This document shows positions 51,681 to 63,037 of a stretch of 64,000 nucleotides of DNA, piece after piece. Source of the stretch: Nonomuraea aurantiaca (GTDB lineage: Bacteria > Actinomycetota > Actinomycetes > Streptosporangiales > Streptosporangiaceae). The notes under the pieces are model-generated. The model saw only the letters and a list, made by a program, of their open reading frames with translations, was not told the DNA's origin and searched no databases. A program made the translations under genes and the position numbers. The DNA lies in the NCBI RefSeq assembly GCF_020215705.1, contig NZ_JAIWNB010000002.1, forward strand, positions 496,001 to 560,000, given 5' to 3'. Numbering within the stretch: the first letter of the stretch is position 1; each line of letters begins with the position of its first letter.

Positions 51681-52928
51681 TCACTGTGTTCTGATGATCT
51701 CTTGCAGTTCGGACTTCATGGAGGCCGCGACGTCGTCGGCGGACTCGGTGTAGGGAGGGCTCAGCGCCTTGGCGACCGAGCTGGCGATCACCAGGCTGAG
51801 CTGGTTGTAGTTCGCGCTGACCGGCCGCGGCTTGGCGGCGAGGATGCTCTCCTTGAGTACGGGCAGATAGGGGAAGCGCTTGATCAGGGCCGGGTCGTCA
51901 TAGAGCTCGGTCCACACCGGCGGGAACGAGCCGTCGGTGAGCACCCGCCGCTCGTTCTCCAGGCCCGTGAAGTAGCGGATGAACTCCTGAGCGGTGTGCT
52001 GATGCTTGGAGTAGGCGCTGACGGCCAGGTTGACCCCGCCGAGCGTGCTCGACCCCGGGCCGTTGAGCCCGGGAAGCCTGGTCACCGCGAACTTGCTGCC
52101 GAGCTTGGCCGTCGCCGGCCCGTACGCGTGGGGCCAGTTGCGGGCGAAGGCCAGCCGCCCTTCCTGGAAGGCCAGGCGGGACTCCTCCTCCTTGTACGAC
52201 AGCGACTCCTTGGGGATCCAGCCCTCGCGCAGGCCCTGGATGAGGAAGTCCAGGGCGATCCTGGCCTTGGCCGGGTCGAGGGTCACCTCCGTGCCGTCGG
52301 GGCTGAGTATCTGCCCGCCCGCCGACTGCACGGCCTCGGAGAAGTTCACGGTCAGCCCCTCGTACGCGAGGAACTGCCCGGCGTAACCCCCGATGTCCCG
52401 CTTTTTCGTGACCTCTAGGGCTTTTTCGCGAAGCTCCGCCCAGGTGCGCGGCGGTTTCTTGATCAGGTCCGTTCGGTAGTAGAGGAGGCCGGCATTGCTC
52501 GTGTACGGCACCGCCCACAGCTTGTTCTTGTAGACCGCCGTGTCCACGACGGGCGGCAGGAGCCTGTCGAGCGGGAAGAGCCCGCGCTCCAGGGGGATGA
52601 TCCAGCCGTTCTCCGCGAACTCGGCGGTCCACACCACGTCCAGCCCGAGCACGTCGTAGCGGTTGCTCCGGGCCTGGAGATTGGCCACCATCTGCGCGCG
52701 CTGCTCGTCGGCGGCCTCGGGGAGTTCGAGGAGCGTCACCTTCTCGGCCGGGTGGGCCTGGTTCCAGCGATCCAGCAGGGGTTGCAGGTACGCCGTCGTG
52801 TCGCGTCCGGTGGCGAAGGTGATCGGGCCGGTGCCGCCCGTGCCGGTATCGCCGCCGACCTCGTCGCCCGTCGCCGCACAACCGGCCGCCAGGGAGACGG
52901 CCAGCATGATCGGCAACGAGCGAAGCAC
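51681..52928 (-). CDS. Sugar-binding lipoprotein, copy 2, first gene of the second ABC operon
   Basis: 415 residues: signal MLRSLPIMLAVSLAAGC with lipobox LAAGC, then ITFATGRDTTAYLQPLLDRWN, PEAADEQRAQMVANLQ, YDVLGLDVVWTAEFAENGWI and LWAVPYTSNAGLLYYRTDL. This resembles trehalose/maltose-binding proteins of the LpqY/ThuE type. It is not a close duplicate of copy 1. GTG at 52928 follows GGGAGG. Two different binding proteins sharing one permease pair would widen substrate range. Confidence 0.9.
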   Translation of the reverse strand: MLRSLPIMLAVSLAAGCAATGDEVGGDTGTGGTGPITFATGRDTTAYLQPLLDRWNQAHPAEKVTLLELPEAADEQRAQMVANLQARSNRYDVLGLDVVWTAEFAENGWIIPLERGLFPLDRLLPPVVDTAVYKNKLWAVPYTSNAGLLYYRTDLIKKPPRTWAELREKALEVTKKRDIGGYAGQFLAYEGLTVNFSEAVQSAGGQILSPDGTEVTLDPAKARIALDFLIQGLREGWIPKESLSYKEEESRLAFQEGRLAFARNWPHAYGPATAKLGSKFAVTRLPGLNGPGSSTLGGVNLAVSAYSKHQHTAQEFIRYFTGLENERRVLTDGSFPPVWTELYDDPALIKRFPYLPVLKESILAAKPRPVSANYNQLSLVIASSVAKALSPPYTESADDVAASMKSELQEIIRTQ

Positions 52929-52981
52929 CCGATGACCTCCCGGTTCAGAAAGGATTACATTCGTGTTAGGTAGATGCATTT

Positions 52982-52996
52982 ATGTTATGCACACAT
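52982..52996. promoter_or_regulatory. PadR-like half-site pair in the divergent promoter
   Basis: ATGT (52982-52985) and ACAT (52993-52996), 7 bp apart, lie in the AT-rich 129-bp gap between the binding-protein start and the PadR gene. PadR proteins often bind ATGT-N8-ACAT; here the spacing is one short, so this is tentative. Confidence 0.3.
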
Positions 52997-53057
52997 GTAA
53001 TCTGGCGGTCAACGGAGTAGCGCGTAACGCATCCGTAACACAAGGGGGAGGTGGGGC

Positions 53058-53564
53058 TTGCGGTTGCACCTGCTGGCGCTCCTGGCCAAGGAACCTGCCC
53101 ATGGATACGAGCTCAAACAGGCCCTTGAGCAGACCTTCGGCAGCGCCTATCCCTCCCCCAACATCGGCCAGATCTATGTGACGCTCGGCAGGCTGGAGAA
53201 GGACGGCCTGGTCAGAGCCGTCGACGTGGAGCAGTCCAACCGGCCGAACAAGAAGGTCTACTACCTGACGGCCAAGGGCCGCGACGTGCTCACCACCTGG
53301 GTGGACGAGCCGACCGAGGGCCCGCGGGTGCGCGACGAGTTCTTCATGAAGCTCGTGCTGGCCCCGCTCACCGGCATCGCCGACCGGATGGCCCTCATCA
53401 ACCGGCAGCGCCGGCACTATCTTTCGCTCATGAGCGACCTCAACGACCTCCTCTCCCGCACGGCACCCGCCGACAGCGTGGCGGTCCTGCTCATCGAGGG
53501 GGCCATGCTGCACCTGCAGGCCGACCTCGACTGGCTGGCACGGTGTCAGGAGGATCTGGCATGA
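53058..53564 (+). CDS. PadR-family transcriptional regulator
   Basis: 168 residues. The N-terminal winged helix is LHLLALLAKEPAHGYELKQALEQTFG, NIGQIYVTLGRLEKDGLV, NKKVYYLTAKGRDVL, followed by a helical dimerisation domain. The start is TTG with GGGAGG upstream. It overlaps the ABC ATPase by ATGA, forming PadR-ATPase-permease, the usual arrangement in which PadR represses its own drug- or peptide-exporting MacB-like system. Confidence 0.93.
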   Translation: MRLHLLALLAKEPAHGYELKQALEQTFGSAYPSPNIGQIYVTLGRLEKDGLVRAVDVEQSNRPNKKVYYLTAKGRDVLTTWVDEPTEGPRVRDEFFMKLVLAPLTGIADRMALINRQRRHYLSLMSDLNDLLSRTAPADSVAVLLIEGAMLHLQADLDWLARCQEDLA

Positions 53565-54286
53565 GCGTGATCAAGACCGTCAACCTGGTGAAGATCTACT
53601 CCGACGGCGCGGTGCCCGTACCGGCCGTACGAGGGGTGGATCTGCAGGTGGAGCCCGGCGAGTTCGTCGCGATCATGGGGCCGTCAGGGTCGGGCAAGTC
53701 GACGCTGGTGCACATGCTCGGCGGGCTGGACACCCGCACCAGCGGCGAGATCTGGCTCGACGAGAAGCGCGTCGACACGCTCTCGGAGAGCGCCTGGGCG
53801 CTGCTGCGGCGCAAGAAGGTCGGCTTCGTCTTCCAGTTCTTCAACCTGGTCGCCAACATGACCGTGGCCGACAACGTGGAGCTGCCCGCGCTACTGGCCG
53901 GGGCCTCGCCCAGAGACGCCCGCGAACGCCGCCAGAGCCTGCTGGGCGCCCTCAACCTCACCGAACGCGCCGACGCCGCGCCCGGCCAGCTCTCCGGCGG
54001 CGAGCAGCAGCGGGTCGCGCTGGCCCGCGCGCTGGCCAACCAGCCGAGCGTGCTGCTGGCCGACGAGCCGACCGGCAACCTCGACAGCCGCAACACCCGC
54101 GACGTGCTCCGGCTGCTCAGCGACGTGCACAAGGATGGCCAGACCATCGTCATGGTCACCCACGACGCCCGCGTGGCCGCCCTCGCGGACCGCCTGGTGT
54201 CGCTGTTCGACGGCGCGATCGTCGACGACGGCCGGATCGCCCGCAGGCGTACGGGGACGGCCGGCGAGGTGATCGACCTCCGATGA
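53561..54286 (+). CDS. MacB/LolD-like ABC transporter ATPase
   Basis: 241 residues: Walker A MGPSGSGKST, Q-loop VFQFFNLV, signature LSGGEQQRVALARAL, Walker B VLLADEPTGNLD and H-loop VMVTHD. All motifs are intact. It works with the FtsX-like permease next door in a mechanotransmission-type exporter. AGGAGG precedes the ATG at 53561, inside the padR stop. Confidence 0.95.
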   Translation: MSVIKTVNLVKIYSDGAVPVPAVRGVDLQVEPGEFVAIMGPSGSGKSTLVHMLGGLDTRTSGEIWLDEKRVDTLSESAWALLRRKKVGFVFQFFNLVANMTVADNVELPALLAGASPRDARERRQSLLGALNLTERADAAPGQLSGGEQQRVALARALANQPSVLLADEPTGNLDSRNTRDVLRLLSDVHKDGQTIVMVTHDARVAALADRLVSLFDGAIVDDGRIARRRTGTAGEVIDLR

Positions 54287-54296
54287 GCTCAGCGAA

Positions 54297-56555
54297 ATGA
54301 GCACGGCCAGGGCGGGCAGCCGGTGGATCAGGGCCGACCTGCGGGCCAGGCGGGGCCAGGCGCTGCTCACCGTGCTCGCCGTGGCCGGGATCGTGGCCGC
54401 GCTGATCACCGCCGTCACCCTGCTGGAGGACGGCACCAACCCGTGGCGCAGCCTGTTCGCCCAGACCGACGGCGCCCACGTGTGGTTCTACACCAAGGAC
54501 AGCCCCCAGGTCGCGCTGGGCGGCATCGACGGCGTCACCCAGACCGCGGGCCCCTACAGGTCCGCGCCCGTCACCGTGGTCCAGGACGGCAAGAAGGAGC
54601 CCGCGGCGCTGCGCGCGATGCCCACCACGCCGCCCCGGGTGGCGCACCCGGTCGTGGCCGAGGGCCGCTGGCTCGACCCCGCCCAGTCCGACGGCGTGGT
54701 GGTCGAGCGCTCCTTCGCCAGGGCGCTGCGGCTCAAGCTCGGCGACGCCTTCTCCATCATCGCGCTGAGCGGTGAGCGCCACACCCTGTACGTACGCGGC
54801 ATCGCCGACTCCGCCGAACAGGGCTTCTACCCCGAGTGGACGCCCGGCCTGGCCTGGGTGCTGCCTGCGACGCTCGATCGGATCGAGCCCATGCTCGGCC
54901 GCAGCGAGTGGGTGACCGGCCTGCGCCTGGCCGACCCCGACGCCACCCAGGTGGTCTCCCAGCGCGTCGTGGTCATGCTGGAGGACCAGCTGCAGCGCGT
55001 CTACACCTGGCGCGAGGTACGCGCCGCGATGGAGCTCGACAACCGGCTGCTCGGCACGCTGCTGGCGCTGTTCGGCGTGGTCGGGCTGGTCGCCGCCGCC
55101 CTGGCGCTGGCCAACGCGGCCGGCGGGCGGGTGCTCGGCCAGCTGCGCGACCTGGCCACGCTCAAGTCGATGGGCTTCACCAGGGGCCAGCTCGCCCTGC
55201 TGCTCCTGGTCGAGCACGGCGCCCTCGGCCTGCTCGGCGTCGGCGTCGGCACGCTCGCCGGATGGGCGGTGACGGTGGCGGTGCTCGGCACGACCTCCGT
55301 CGCGCCCGTGCCCGTGCTGGCCATCGTCGGCGGCACTGCGCTGACCGTGCTCGCCGCGGTCGGAGTGCCGGCCTGGCGCGGCGGGCGCACCCCGCCCATC
55401 CCCGGTGCCCCCGCGGCGCCGCCGCGCGGCCACCTGTCCCGTCTGGCCAGGCTGGGCCTGCTCGTACGGCTGCCACCCGCGCTCGTCCTCGGCACCCGCG
55501 ACGCCTTCACCAGGCGGCTGCCCGCGTTCCTGACCGCGTTCGGCCTGGCCGTGCCGATGATGATGATCACGATCGGGCTCGGCGTCTGGGCCACGCTCGA
55601 CAACTTCCTCAGCCACCCCGAGCAGGTCGGCCAGCACGCCAGCCTGTACGTCCGGCCGGGCAAGCTGGAGGCGGCCGACGCCCAGCGCATCGCCGAGTCC
55701 GACAGGGCCGTCCAGAGCGTCTACGCGGGCACCGACGTCAACGCCCTGGCCCCCGGCGCGGCCCGCTCGGTCAGGGTGCGGGCCATCGGCAGCTCGGCCG
55801 ACCCCTACCCGTTCCCGGTCGTCGAAGGCCGCATGTACGGCCAGCCCGGCGAGGCCGTCGCGGGGCAGGGGCTGCTCAACCTGCTCGGCGCCAGGATCGG
55901 TGACCGGATCCGGCTGACCGTCGGCGGCTCGCCGCTGATCGTGCGGATCGTCGGCCGCACGGTGGAGCCGGACCTCGACGGCGAGGTGCTGTCCGTGGGG
56001 CTCGACAGCCTGGCGGCCAAGGACTCCGTGCCCCCCGAGTTCTATGCCCTCGCGCTGCGCCAGGGCGCCGATCCGGGCGAGGTGCGCGACAGGCTGCTGG
56101 CGACCTCGGGGGAGAGTCTCGACGTGCAGCGGGTGGTCAACCCGGCCGACCGGCTGTCGGTCATCCGGGTGGTGATCGTGGCGCTGATCGCGGTGCTGGC
56201 GCTGATCGGCCTGGCGAACCTGCTCACGGCCAGCGCCCTGGGGCTGCGCGACCACGCGTTCGATCTGGCCGTGCTCAAGGCGATGGGGCTGACCCCGCGG
56301 CAGGTGATGGCCACCCTGGTGACGGGCACCGGGCTGCTGGTCGTGCTGGGCATCGTGGCCGGCACGGCGGCCGGGGCCTCGGTCGTGACCGGGCTGATCG
56401 ACCTCCAGGGCTACACCAGCGGGGTCGGGGCGGGCATCGGCCGCCCGCCCTCGGTCCTCACGCTGATCGTCGCCGTGCTGGTCGCCGTGGGCGCGGCGCT
56501 CGCGGTCGCGCTCATCCCGGCCCGCCGCGCGGCCCGCGCCCAGGTGCCCGTCACC

Positions 56556-56564
<9 letters not shown>
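54297..56564 (+). CDS. FtsX/MacB-like ABC permease
   Basis: 755 residues. An N-terminal membrane helix ([23 protein letters not shown]) is followed by a large extracytoplasmic domain, then an FtsX block with [37 protein letters not shown] (in pieces). A second extracytoplasmic domain and a second FtsX block ([25 protein letters not shown]) complete it. This tandem architecture is typical of actinomycete macrolide/peptide exporters or lipoprotein handlers. Its end overlaps the convergent treS by 9 bp. Confidence 0.92.
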
Positions 56565-58286
<1,722 letters not shown>

Positions 58287-58547
58287 ATGTCGCTCACAGA
58301 AGGAGATGTGGGCAGGACGGAGTCACCGGTTTCCCCGGCGCTAACTAGCTGGTGACCGCGCCGCCTGAGGTCGTCATCCCTGCGAACCTCATGCCCTGAA
58401 CGGACCGGATTTGTGACCCGGTGCCCGCTTGTGCGGCGCTTACGGGCCGAACACTACCAGCCCGTTGGCTTTCCGGAACCCGCTTGTGCTGTGCTCGATG
58501 TAATACCCATGAGATCACTGTGTAACCGTGATGTTACCGAGAGTTCA
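58287..58547 (-). promoter_or_regulatory. Control region upstream of treS
   Basis: A 261-bp gap with no gene. It contains GTAAC (58522-58526) and GTTAC (58533-58537) as inverted half-sites 6 bp apart, inside a TGTAACCGTGATGTTACC block just past the previous gene's stop. This could be an operator or part of a terminator. Confidence 0.3.
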
Positions 58548-60182
58548 TCAGAAAGGGGACGACACATCGCCGAGATCGTTCTCGAAGTCGCTCAGCCAGA
58601 GCCCGAAAAGCACCAGCCCCCGGACCCAGAACCGGTCGTTCCACCCGCTGAACCGGGTCAGCGCGTCGGGGCCGCCCGCGATGACCATGTGCAGCTCATC
58701 CGACAGCAGCTCGGGCACCCGCGCGGCGACCGTCTCCAGCATGCGGTGCGCGTACGCCCGCGCGGGAGCGGCCGTGGACCGCAGCGGGACCCGCAGCAAC
58801 GGCTGCTTGACCACGTTCGTGGACGGCAGGGCCGCCACCCTCGGGTTGGCGGCGTGCAGCACCTCGCGGTAGAAGCGGCCCTTGTCTTTTCGGGCCACCC
58901 CTACCGACAGCGCCGCGTCGAAGAAGTCGGGGTGGATGAACGGCGCCGCGAACGACGCCTCGGGCCCGACCAGATTGACCGCCGAGCGGGCGATGCCCCG
59001 CACGGTGCGCGTGTGCAGCACCGACAGCGGCAGCTCGGCCCGGTGCCCGTGCAGCATGGAGGTCGCTGCGGCGAACTGCTCGCGCACCGCCTCCTCCATC
59101 CAGGCGCCGGCCGCCGCCGACAGGAACGGCTGTGACGGGGCGCCGAGGGTGAGCGACTTCAGCACCGCGGCCGACCGCTCGGCCTGCGAGGTGGCCTCCA
59201 GCGCGGCCACGCTCACCATGAAGTTCTTCAGCAGCGGGCCGCCGGCCAGGCCGTCGACCAGCACCCGGCCCGCCCGGTGCACCTCCTTGGCGAACGGGGC
59301 GTACCAGGCGTGGTGCGGCGTCAGGTATTCGAGCCGGCGCGCCACCTCGCACGCGTCGCCGGGGTAGGCGTCGGCGGACTGGGTGATCACCCGGTGCGAG
59401 ATGCCCAGCTCACGGGTGATCGAGCGGGCGAAGGCGATGTCGGTGTCGGTGCCCTCGTCAGGGCTGGTCGTCCAGGACTCCACGTCGAAGCCGCGCGCCC
59501 GGGCCACGCTGGCCAGCAGCCGCGAGTCGTAGCCGCCGCTGACCGGCACCAGCAGCTTGCGCCCGTCATAGTCCTTGTAGACCTCGTGCAGCAGCTCGAC
59601 GATCTCGTGGGCGCTGATCCACGTCTCGTACGGCTCGCGGCGCAGCCAGCGCGGCAGCCCGCGCTCGGTGGCCAGCCGCTCGCCGTCGAACACCAGCGCG
59701 CTCGACCCCGGCAGCCGCTTGATCCGCTGGTAGGGCGTCGCCTCGCCGAGCGGGAAGGTCACCTGGATGATCGAGGCCCAGGCCGACCAGTCGATCTCGA
59801 TCGGGACCAGCGACAGCAACGGCTGGATCAGGGACGAGAAATAGATCGCGTCGCCGTGCCGTACGTAATAGACGTCGACCAGCCCGAGCGCGCCCGCGTG
59901 CAGCGTGACCCGCGGGCCGTCGCCGATCAGCCCCGGCACCTCGTACGTCTCGGCGATGGACATCCAGCCGTCGAGAGCCGCGGGCCTGCGCTCACCCCAG
60001 GAGAACGCGAACGAGCCCCCGGCGCGGTGGTAGGGCGGCAGCGGCGTCGAGCTGAACAGCGCCGCCTCGGCCGTCTGGAGCGCCGGCCTGACCCGAGGAC
60101 CCGCGGCGGCGAGCTTGCCGAGTATGACGGTGTCGATCCGGCCGAGACCGCCGCAGACATAGGGTCGCACGTTGAACTGCAC
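58548..60182 (-). CDS. Asparagine-synthetase-like ATP-pyrophosphatase without glutaminase Cys
   Basis: 544 residues. The C-terminal half has the PP-loop VPVSGGYDSRLLASVARARG and the AsnB-type segments FARSITRELGISHRVI and YAPFAKEVHRAGRVLVDGLAGG. The N-terminal domain looks like a decayed Ntn-glutaminase fold: the second residue is Gln (MQF), not the catalytic Cys, so glutamine cannot be hydrolysed. Such proteins adenylate carboxylates for amide formation in cell-wall or secondary pathways, or have unknown roles. It is divergent from a glycosyltransferase across 70 bp. Confidence 0.85.
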   Translation of the reverse strand: MQFNVRPYVCGGLGRIDTVILGKLAAAGPRVRPALQTAEAALFSSTPLPPYHRAGGSFAFSWGERRPAALDGWMSIAETYEVPGLIGDGPRVTLHAGALGLVDVYYVRHGDAIYFSSLIQPLLSLVPIEIDWSAWASIIQVTFPLGEATPYQRIKRLPGSSALVFDGERLATERGLPRWLRREPYETWISAHEIVELLHEVYKDYDGRKLLVPVSGGYDSRLLASVARARGFDVESWTTSPDEGTDTDIAFARSITRELGISHRVITQSADAYPGDACEVARRLEYLTPHHAWYAPFAKEVHRAGRVLVDGLAGGPLLKNFMVSVAALEATSQAERSAAVLKSLTLGAPSQPFLSAAAGAWMEEAVREQFAAATSMLHGHRAELPLSVLHTRTVRGIARSAVNLVGPEASFAAPFIHPDFFDAALSVGVARKDKGRFYREVLHAANPRVAALPSTNVVKQPLLRVPLRSTAAPARAYAHRMLETVAARVPELLSDELHMVIAGGPDALTRFSGWNDRFWVRGLVLFGLWLSDFENDLGDVSSPF

Positions 60183-60252
60183 CGGATCTCATCCCTTCGA
60201 GCTGCTTCCCGCAAAAGAGTATCCTTTGCCGGGCTAGGAATCGGAGGTCTCG

Positions 60253-62100
60253 GTGAGCACTGAGCTGGAGAGCACTAGGCGAGCGCTGCGTGAGGCGATC
60301 GCCCAGGCCGAGCACGCGGCCGAGCTGGCCAGGCTGCTGGACGCGGCCCAGGCGCGGCTCGTGGAGGCCGAGCACCACGCCGCTGAGGCCAAGGCGCTCG
60401 CCGAGCGGCTCACCGACGCGGAGGAGCGGCTGGAGAGCGAGCGCGCCGCCGCGGAGAAGCTCCGCAAGGAGCTGGCCGAGCAGCGCTTCCAGGCCGAGGT
60501 GGCCAACTGGAAGCTCTCCTCGATCAAGGTGGCCCGCTGGAACCGGCTCGGCGACGCGATCAGGAGCGGAAAGAGCAACCCGGTCCGCCTGGCCAGAGGT
60601 CTCAAGGGCGCCGCCAAGCCGGTCAAACGACCCACCGCGCCCAAGCGCAAGCCGGTCGCCGCCGCGGCTCAGGGCAAGGACGAGCGGCCGGGCGCCGCCT
60701 ACCAGGCCACCACATCGGTGCGTACGCTCAACGGCGCCTCGTTCAAGCTCAAGCCGTTCCGCGTGCCCACCGGGCCCAACACCCGCCCGCACATCACCGC
60801 CGCGGTGATCGCCGACCCGCACACCGAGGCGCTGCTGCGCTATGAGTGGCGGCAGACGACCGGCTTCACGCCGCGCGACTTCGCCAGGGTGCTGCCGCTG
60901 GAGGTGCCGCACCTGCTCGTGGTCGAGTCGGTCACCCAGGGTCCGTGGGCCGAGGAGATCACCGGCGAGCCGGGCGAGGGGCTCAAGGCCCTGCTGGCCT
61001 GGTGCGCCGAGCGGGGCATCCGCACGGTGTTCTGGCACACGCAGGGCGACGTGGCCCCCTACACGGCCGCCGCCGAGCTGTTCGAGCACCGCTTCACCAA
61101 CGACCTCACCGTGGGCTGGCCGCGCCTGCACTTCGGGGTGCAGCCTCGGGTGCACAACCCGATCCCGCTCTCGGGCGGCCGCATCGACCGGGTGCTCACG
61201 CTGGACCAGCTGCTGCCCGAGCACCTGAGCTACCCCGACGTGCTGACCTCCTACCGCTGGCCCGCCGCCGTCGACTGCCCGCCCGGCACCCCGCAGTGGG
61301 TGCTGGCCGAGCTCGCGGCCTGCAACACCTCGATCGGCACCGAGCCCGACGCGCGCCGCGCGCACGTGGCCCTGCGCCGCGCCCACGCCACCGGCACGAT
61401 GTCCGAGCGGACCGACGAGCTGCTGGAGGCCGTCGGCCTGCCCGCCGTACGCGCCACGCTCAACGTCTCGGTGCTGCTGCCCGTGCCCGACTCGGCGCTG
61501 CTGGAGCACGCGCTGGCCCAGGTGGCCAGGCAGTCGGGGGTCACGCAGGTGGTGGTGTTCGCCTGGCGCGGGGCCGAGCAGCGCGTCCGCGAGGTCCTGA
61601 CGGGCGTCGACGTGGTCTTCCGCGACCTCGACCCGGCCGCCAGCACGGGCGCCATGCTCGACCACGGTCTCGACCTGTGCGAGGCCGACCTGGTCGCGGT
61701 GATGGACCCGCGCGACGTCTACGGCGCCCACTATCTGACCGACCTGCGCAGGGCGTTCCTGTTCAGCACGGCCGACATCGTCGGCAAGGCCGCCTTCTAC
61801 GCCCACCTCCGCAAGCCGCAGGCGACACTGCTCAAGCAGCCGGACGCCGAATACTCCTACCTGCCGGAGATCGCCGGCGCCACGCTGCTGGCCCGCCGCA
61901 ACACGCTCCGCGAGCTCGGCTTCGCCGACCTCACCGATGGGTGGGACGAGGTGCTGATGCGGCAGTGCCGGACGGACGGGATCAAGGTGTTCTCGGCAGA
62001 CCGGTTCGGTTATGTGCGGGTACGCGAGGAGGACCGGTGGCTGCTGGGGGCCGCCCAACTGGTCGAGTACGGCTCGGCCGAGCCGCACGCGCTCATCTAG
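60253..62100 (+). CDS. Coiled-coil glycosyltransferase-like protein
   Basis: 615 residues. Residues 1-85 form a coiled coil (RRALREAIAQAEHAAELARLL, EERLESERAAAEKLRKELAEQ), followed by a basic linker. The middle has a CgeB/spore-protein-like region (EVPHLLVVESVTQGPWAEEI, IRTVFWHTQGDVAPYT). The C-terminal ~200 residues resemble a GT-A glycosyltransferase (VSVLLPVPDSALLEHALAQVARQSG, LVAVMDPRDVYGAHYLTDL, DGWDEVLMRQ). The product may be a cell-surface polymer, teichoic- or capsule-like; this is inference. GTG follows CGGAGG. A 56-59-bp repeat starts just after the stop. Confidence 0.75.
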   Translation: MSTELESTRRALREAIAQAEHAAELARLLDAAQARLVEAEHHAAEAKALAERLTDAEERLESERAAAEKLRKELAEQRFQAEVANWKLSSIKVARWNRLGDAIRSGKSNPVRLARGLKGAAKPVKRPTAPKRKPVAAAAQGKDERPGAAYQATTSVRTLNGASFKLKPFRVPTGPNTRPHITAAVIADPHTEALLRYEWRQTTGFTPRDFARVLPLEVPHLLVVESVTQGPWAEEITGEPGEGLKALLAWCAERGIRTVFWHTQGDVAPYTAAAELFEHRFTNDLTVGWPRLHFGVQPRVHNPIPLSGGRIDRVLTLDQLLPEHLSYPDVLTSYRWPAAVDCPPGTPQWVLAELAACNTSIGTEPDARRAHVALRRAHATGTMSERTDELLEAVGLPAVRATLNVSVLLPVPDSALLEHALAQVARQSGVTQVVVFAWRGAEQRVREVLTGVDVVFRDLDPAASTGAMLDHGLDLCEADLVAVMDPRDVYGAHYLTDLRRAFLFSTADIVGKAAFYAHLRKPQATLLKQPDAEYSYLPEIAGATLLARRNTLRELGFADLTDGWDEVLMRQCRTDGIKVFSADRFGYVRVREEDRWLLGAAQLVEYGSAEPHALI

Positions 62101-62106
62101 CGCGGT

Positions 62107-62249
62107 GTGTCCACTCCTCCGAAGGGACCCCGCCTTCTTCTGCTCCCCGGAGGGGTGTCCCTCTCGAGGAACGTCAGCCACGACGGGCCGTCGTCTTCCG
62201 CTCCCCCGGAGGGGGTATCTCCCCGAGCGACGTCAGCCATGACAGACCG
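62107..62249. repeat. Repeat of about 56-59 bp after the glycosyltransferase stop, spanning the next start codon
   Basis: Two clear units (62135-62190 and 62191-62249) plus a partial one (62107-62134). Both contain a CTCCCCGGAGGGG-type hairpin and CGTCAGCCAYGACRGRCCG. In the second unit that last block is the start-codon region (ATG) of the DALR gene; in the first it reads ACG. So the translation-initiation region has been duplicated. Confidence 0.8.
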
Positions 62250-62916
62250 TCACAGGATTGAGACGGTCGTGGGACGGGAGACCACTGTGGCCACCTTCCA
62301 GGGCGGTCGCCCCGTGACGCCCGAGCAGCTTGCCGAGGTGCTGGGGGAGCCGCCGGTGCCGGAGGGGACGTGGGAGCGGGAGGCGGTCTACGTCTCGGCC
62401 GCCGCGCTCCGTCGCGGCGTGCCCCCCGCCTCACTGGCGGCGCGCGTCTCCGGCGAGGTGCTGGACAACGGCTTTCTGCGGATCGTGGTGGACGTACCGG
62501 GAGTACTGGTGGACTCCGTGGAGCCGCTCGACGTACCGGAGGACCTCTGGCCGGATTTCCCCCGCACGTGGGCGAACCCCGGCTTCGTCGTGCGCTACGG
62601 CCACGCCCGGGCGGCCGCCGTCCAGCGGTGGGCGCGCGACCTGGACGTCCCGGCCGGTCCCTTCCACCCGGAGCTGCTCGCCGACCCGCGTGACCGGGCC
62701 GTGCTCCGCGTGCTGGCCGAGCTGCCGGGTCGGCGGCTGAGCCGGTCTCCGGGGTGGGAGCCCTATCTGGTACGGCTGGCGACGGCGTACCACGACGCCT
62801 ATGAGCTGGCCCCCCCCGTACCCGTGGGAGACGATCCACCCGCACCGGTGCACACGGCGCGCGTCCGGCTGGCGGCGGCGGTGCTCAAGGTGCTGCCGGG
62901 GCCGGAGCGTCTGTGA
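62239..62916 (+). CDS. DALR anticodon-binding-domain protein (ArgRS-like, NrtL-type)
   Basis: 225 residues. The C-terminal third (LAELPGRRLSRSPGWEPYLVRLATAYHDAY, ARVRLAAAVLKVLPG) matches the helical DALR anticodon-binding domain of arginyl-tRNA synthetase; no catalytic HIGH/KMSKS domain is present. Genes of this type commonly precede lysA in Streptomyces and relatives. The function is unknown, possibly tRNA binding. ATG at 62239 is chosen; the longer frame upstream runs through the duplicated repeat. Confidence 0.8.
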   Translation: MTDRHRIETVVGRETTVATFQGGRPVTPEQLAEVLGEPPVPEGTWEREAVYVSAAALRRGVPPASLAARVSGEVLDNGFLRIVVDVPGVLVDSVEPLDVPEDLWPDFPRTWANPGFVVRYGHARAAAVQRWARDLDVPAGPFHPELLADPRDRAVLRVLAELPGRRLSRSPGWEPYLVRLATAYHDAYELAPPVPVGDDPPAPVHTARVRLAAAVLKVLPGPERL

Positions 62917-63037
62917 TTGGCAAAATATCCGGCCAAATGGCGAAAAATCGTAAAAATATCCCTCTTGGACCTTGATCGCGTCTCGATACGTGGGCAGCGG
63001 GTCCGGGCGGTTCGACGGTTCCGATAGCCTCGTTCGG

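Noticed and set aside
59992-62181. 729-codon minus-strand frame opposite the coiled-coil glycosyltransferase
   Set aside because: Shadow of a coherent coiled-coil and glycosyltransferase reading; composition typical of antisense.
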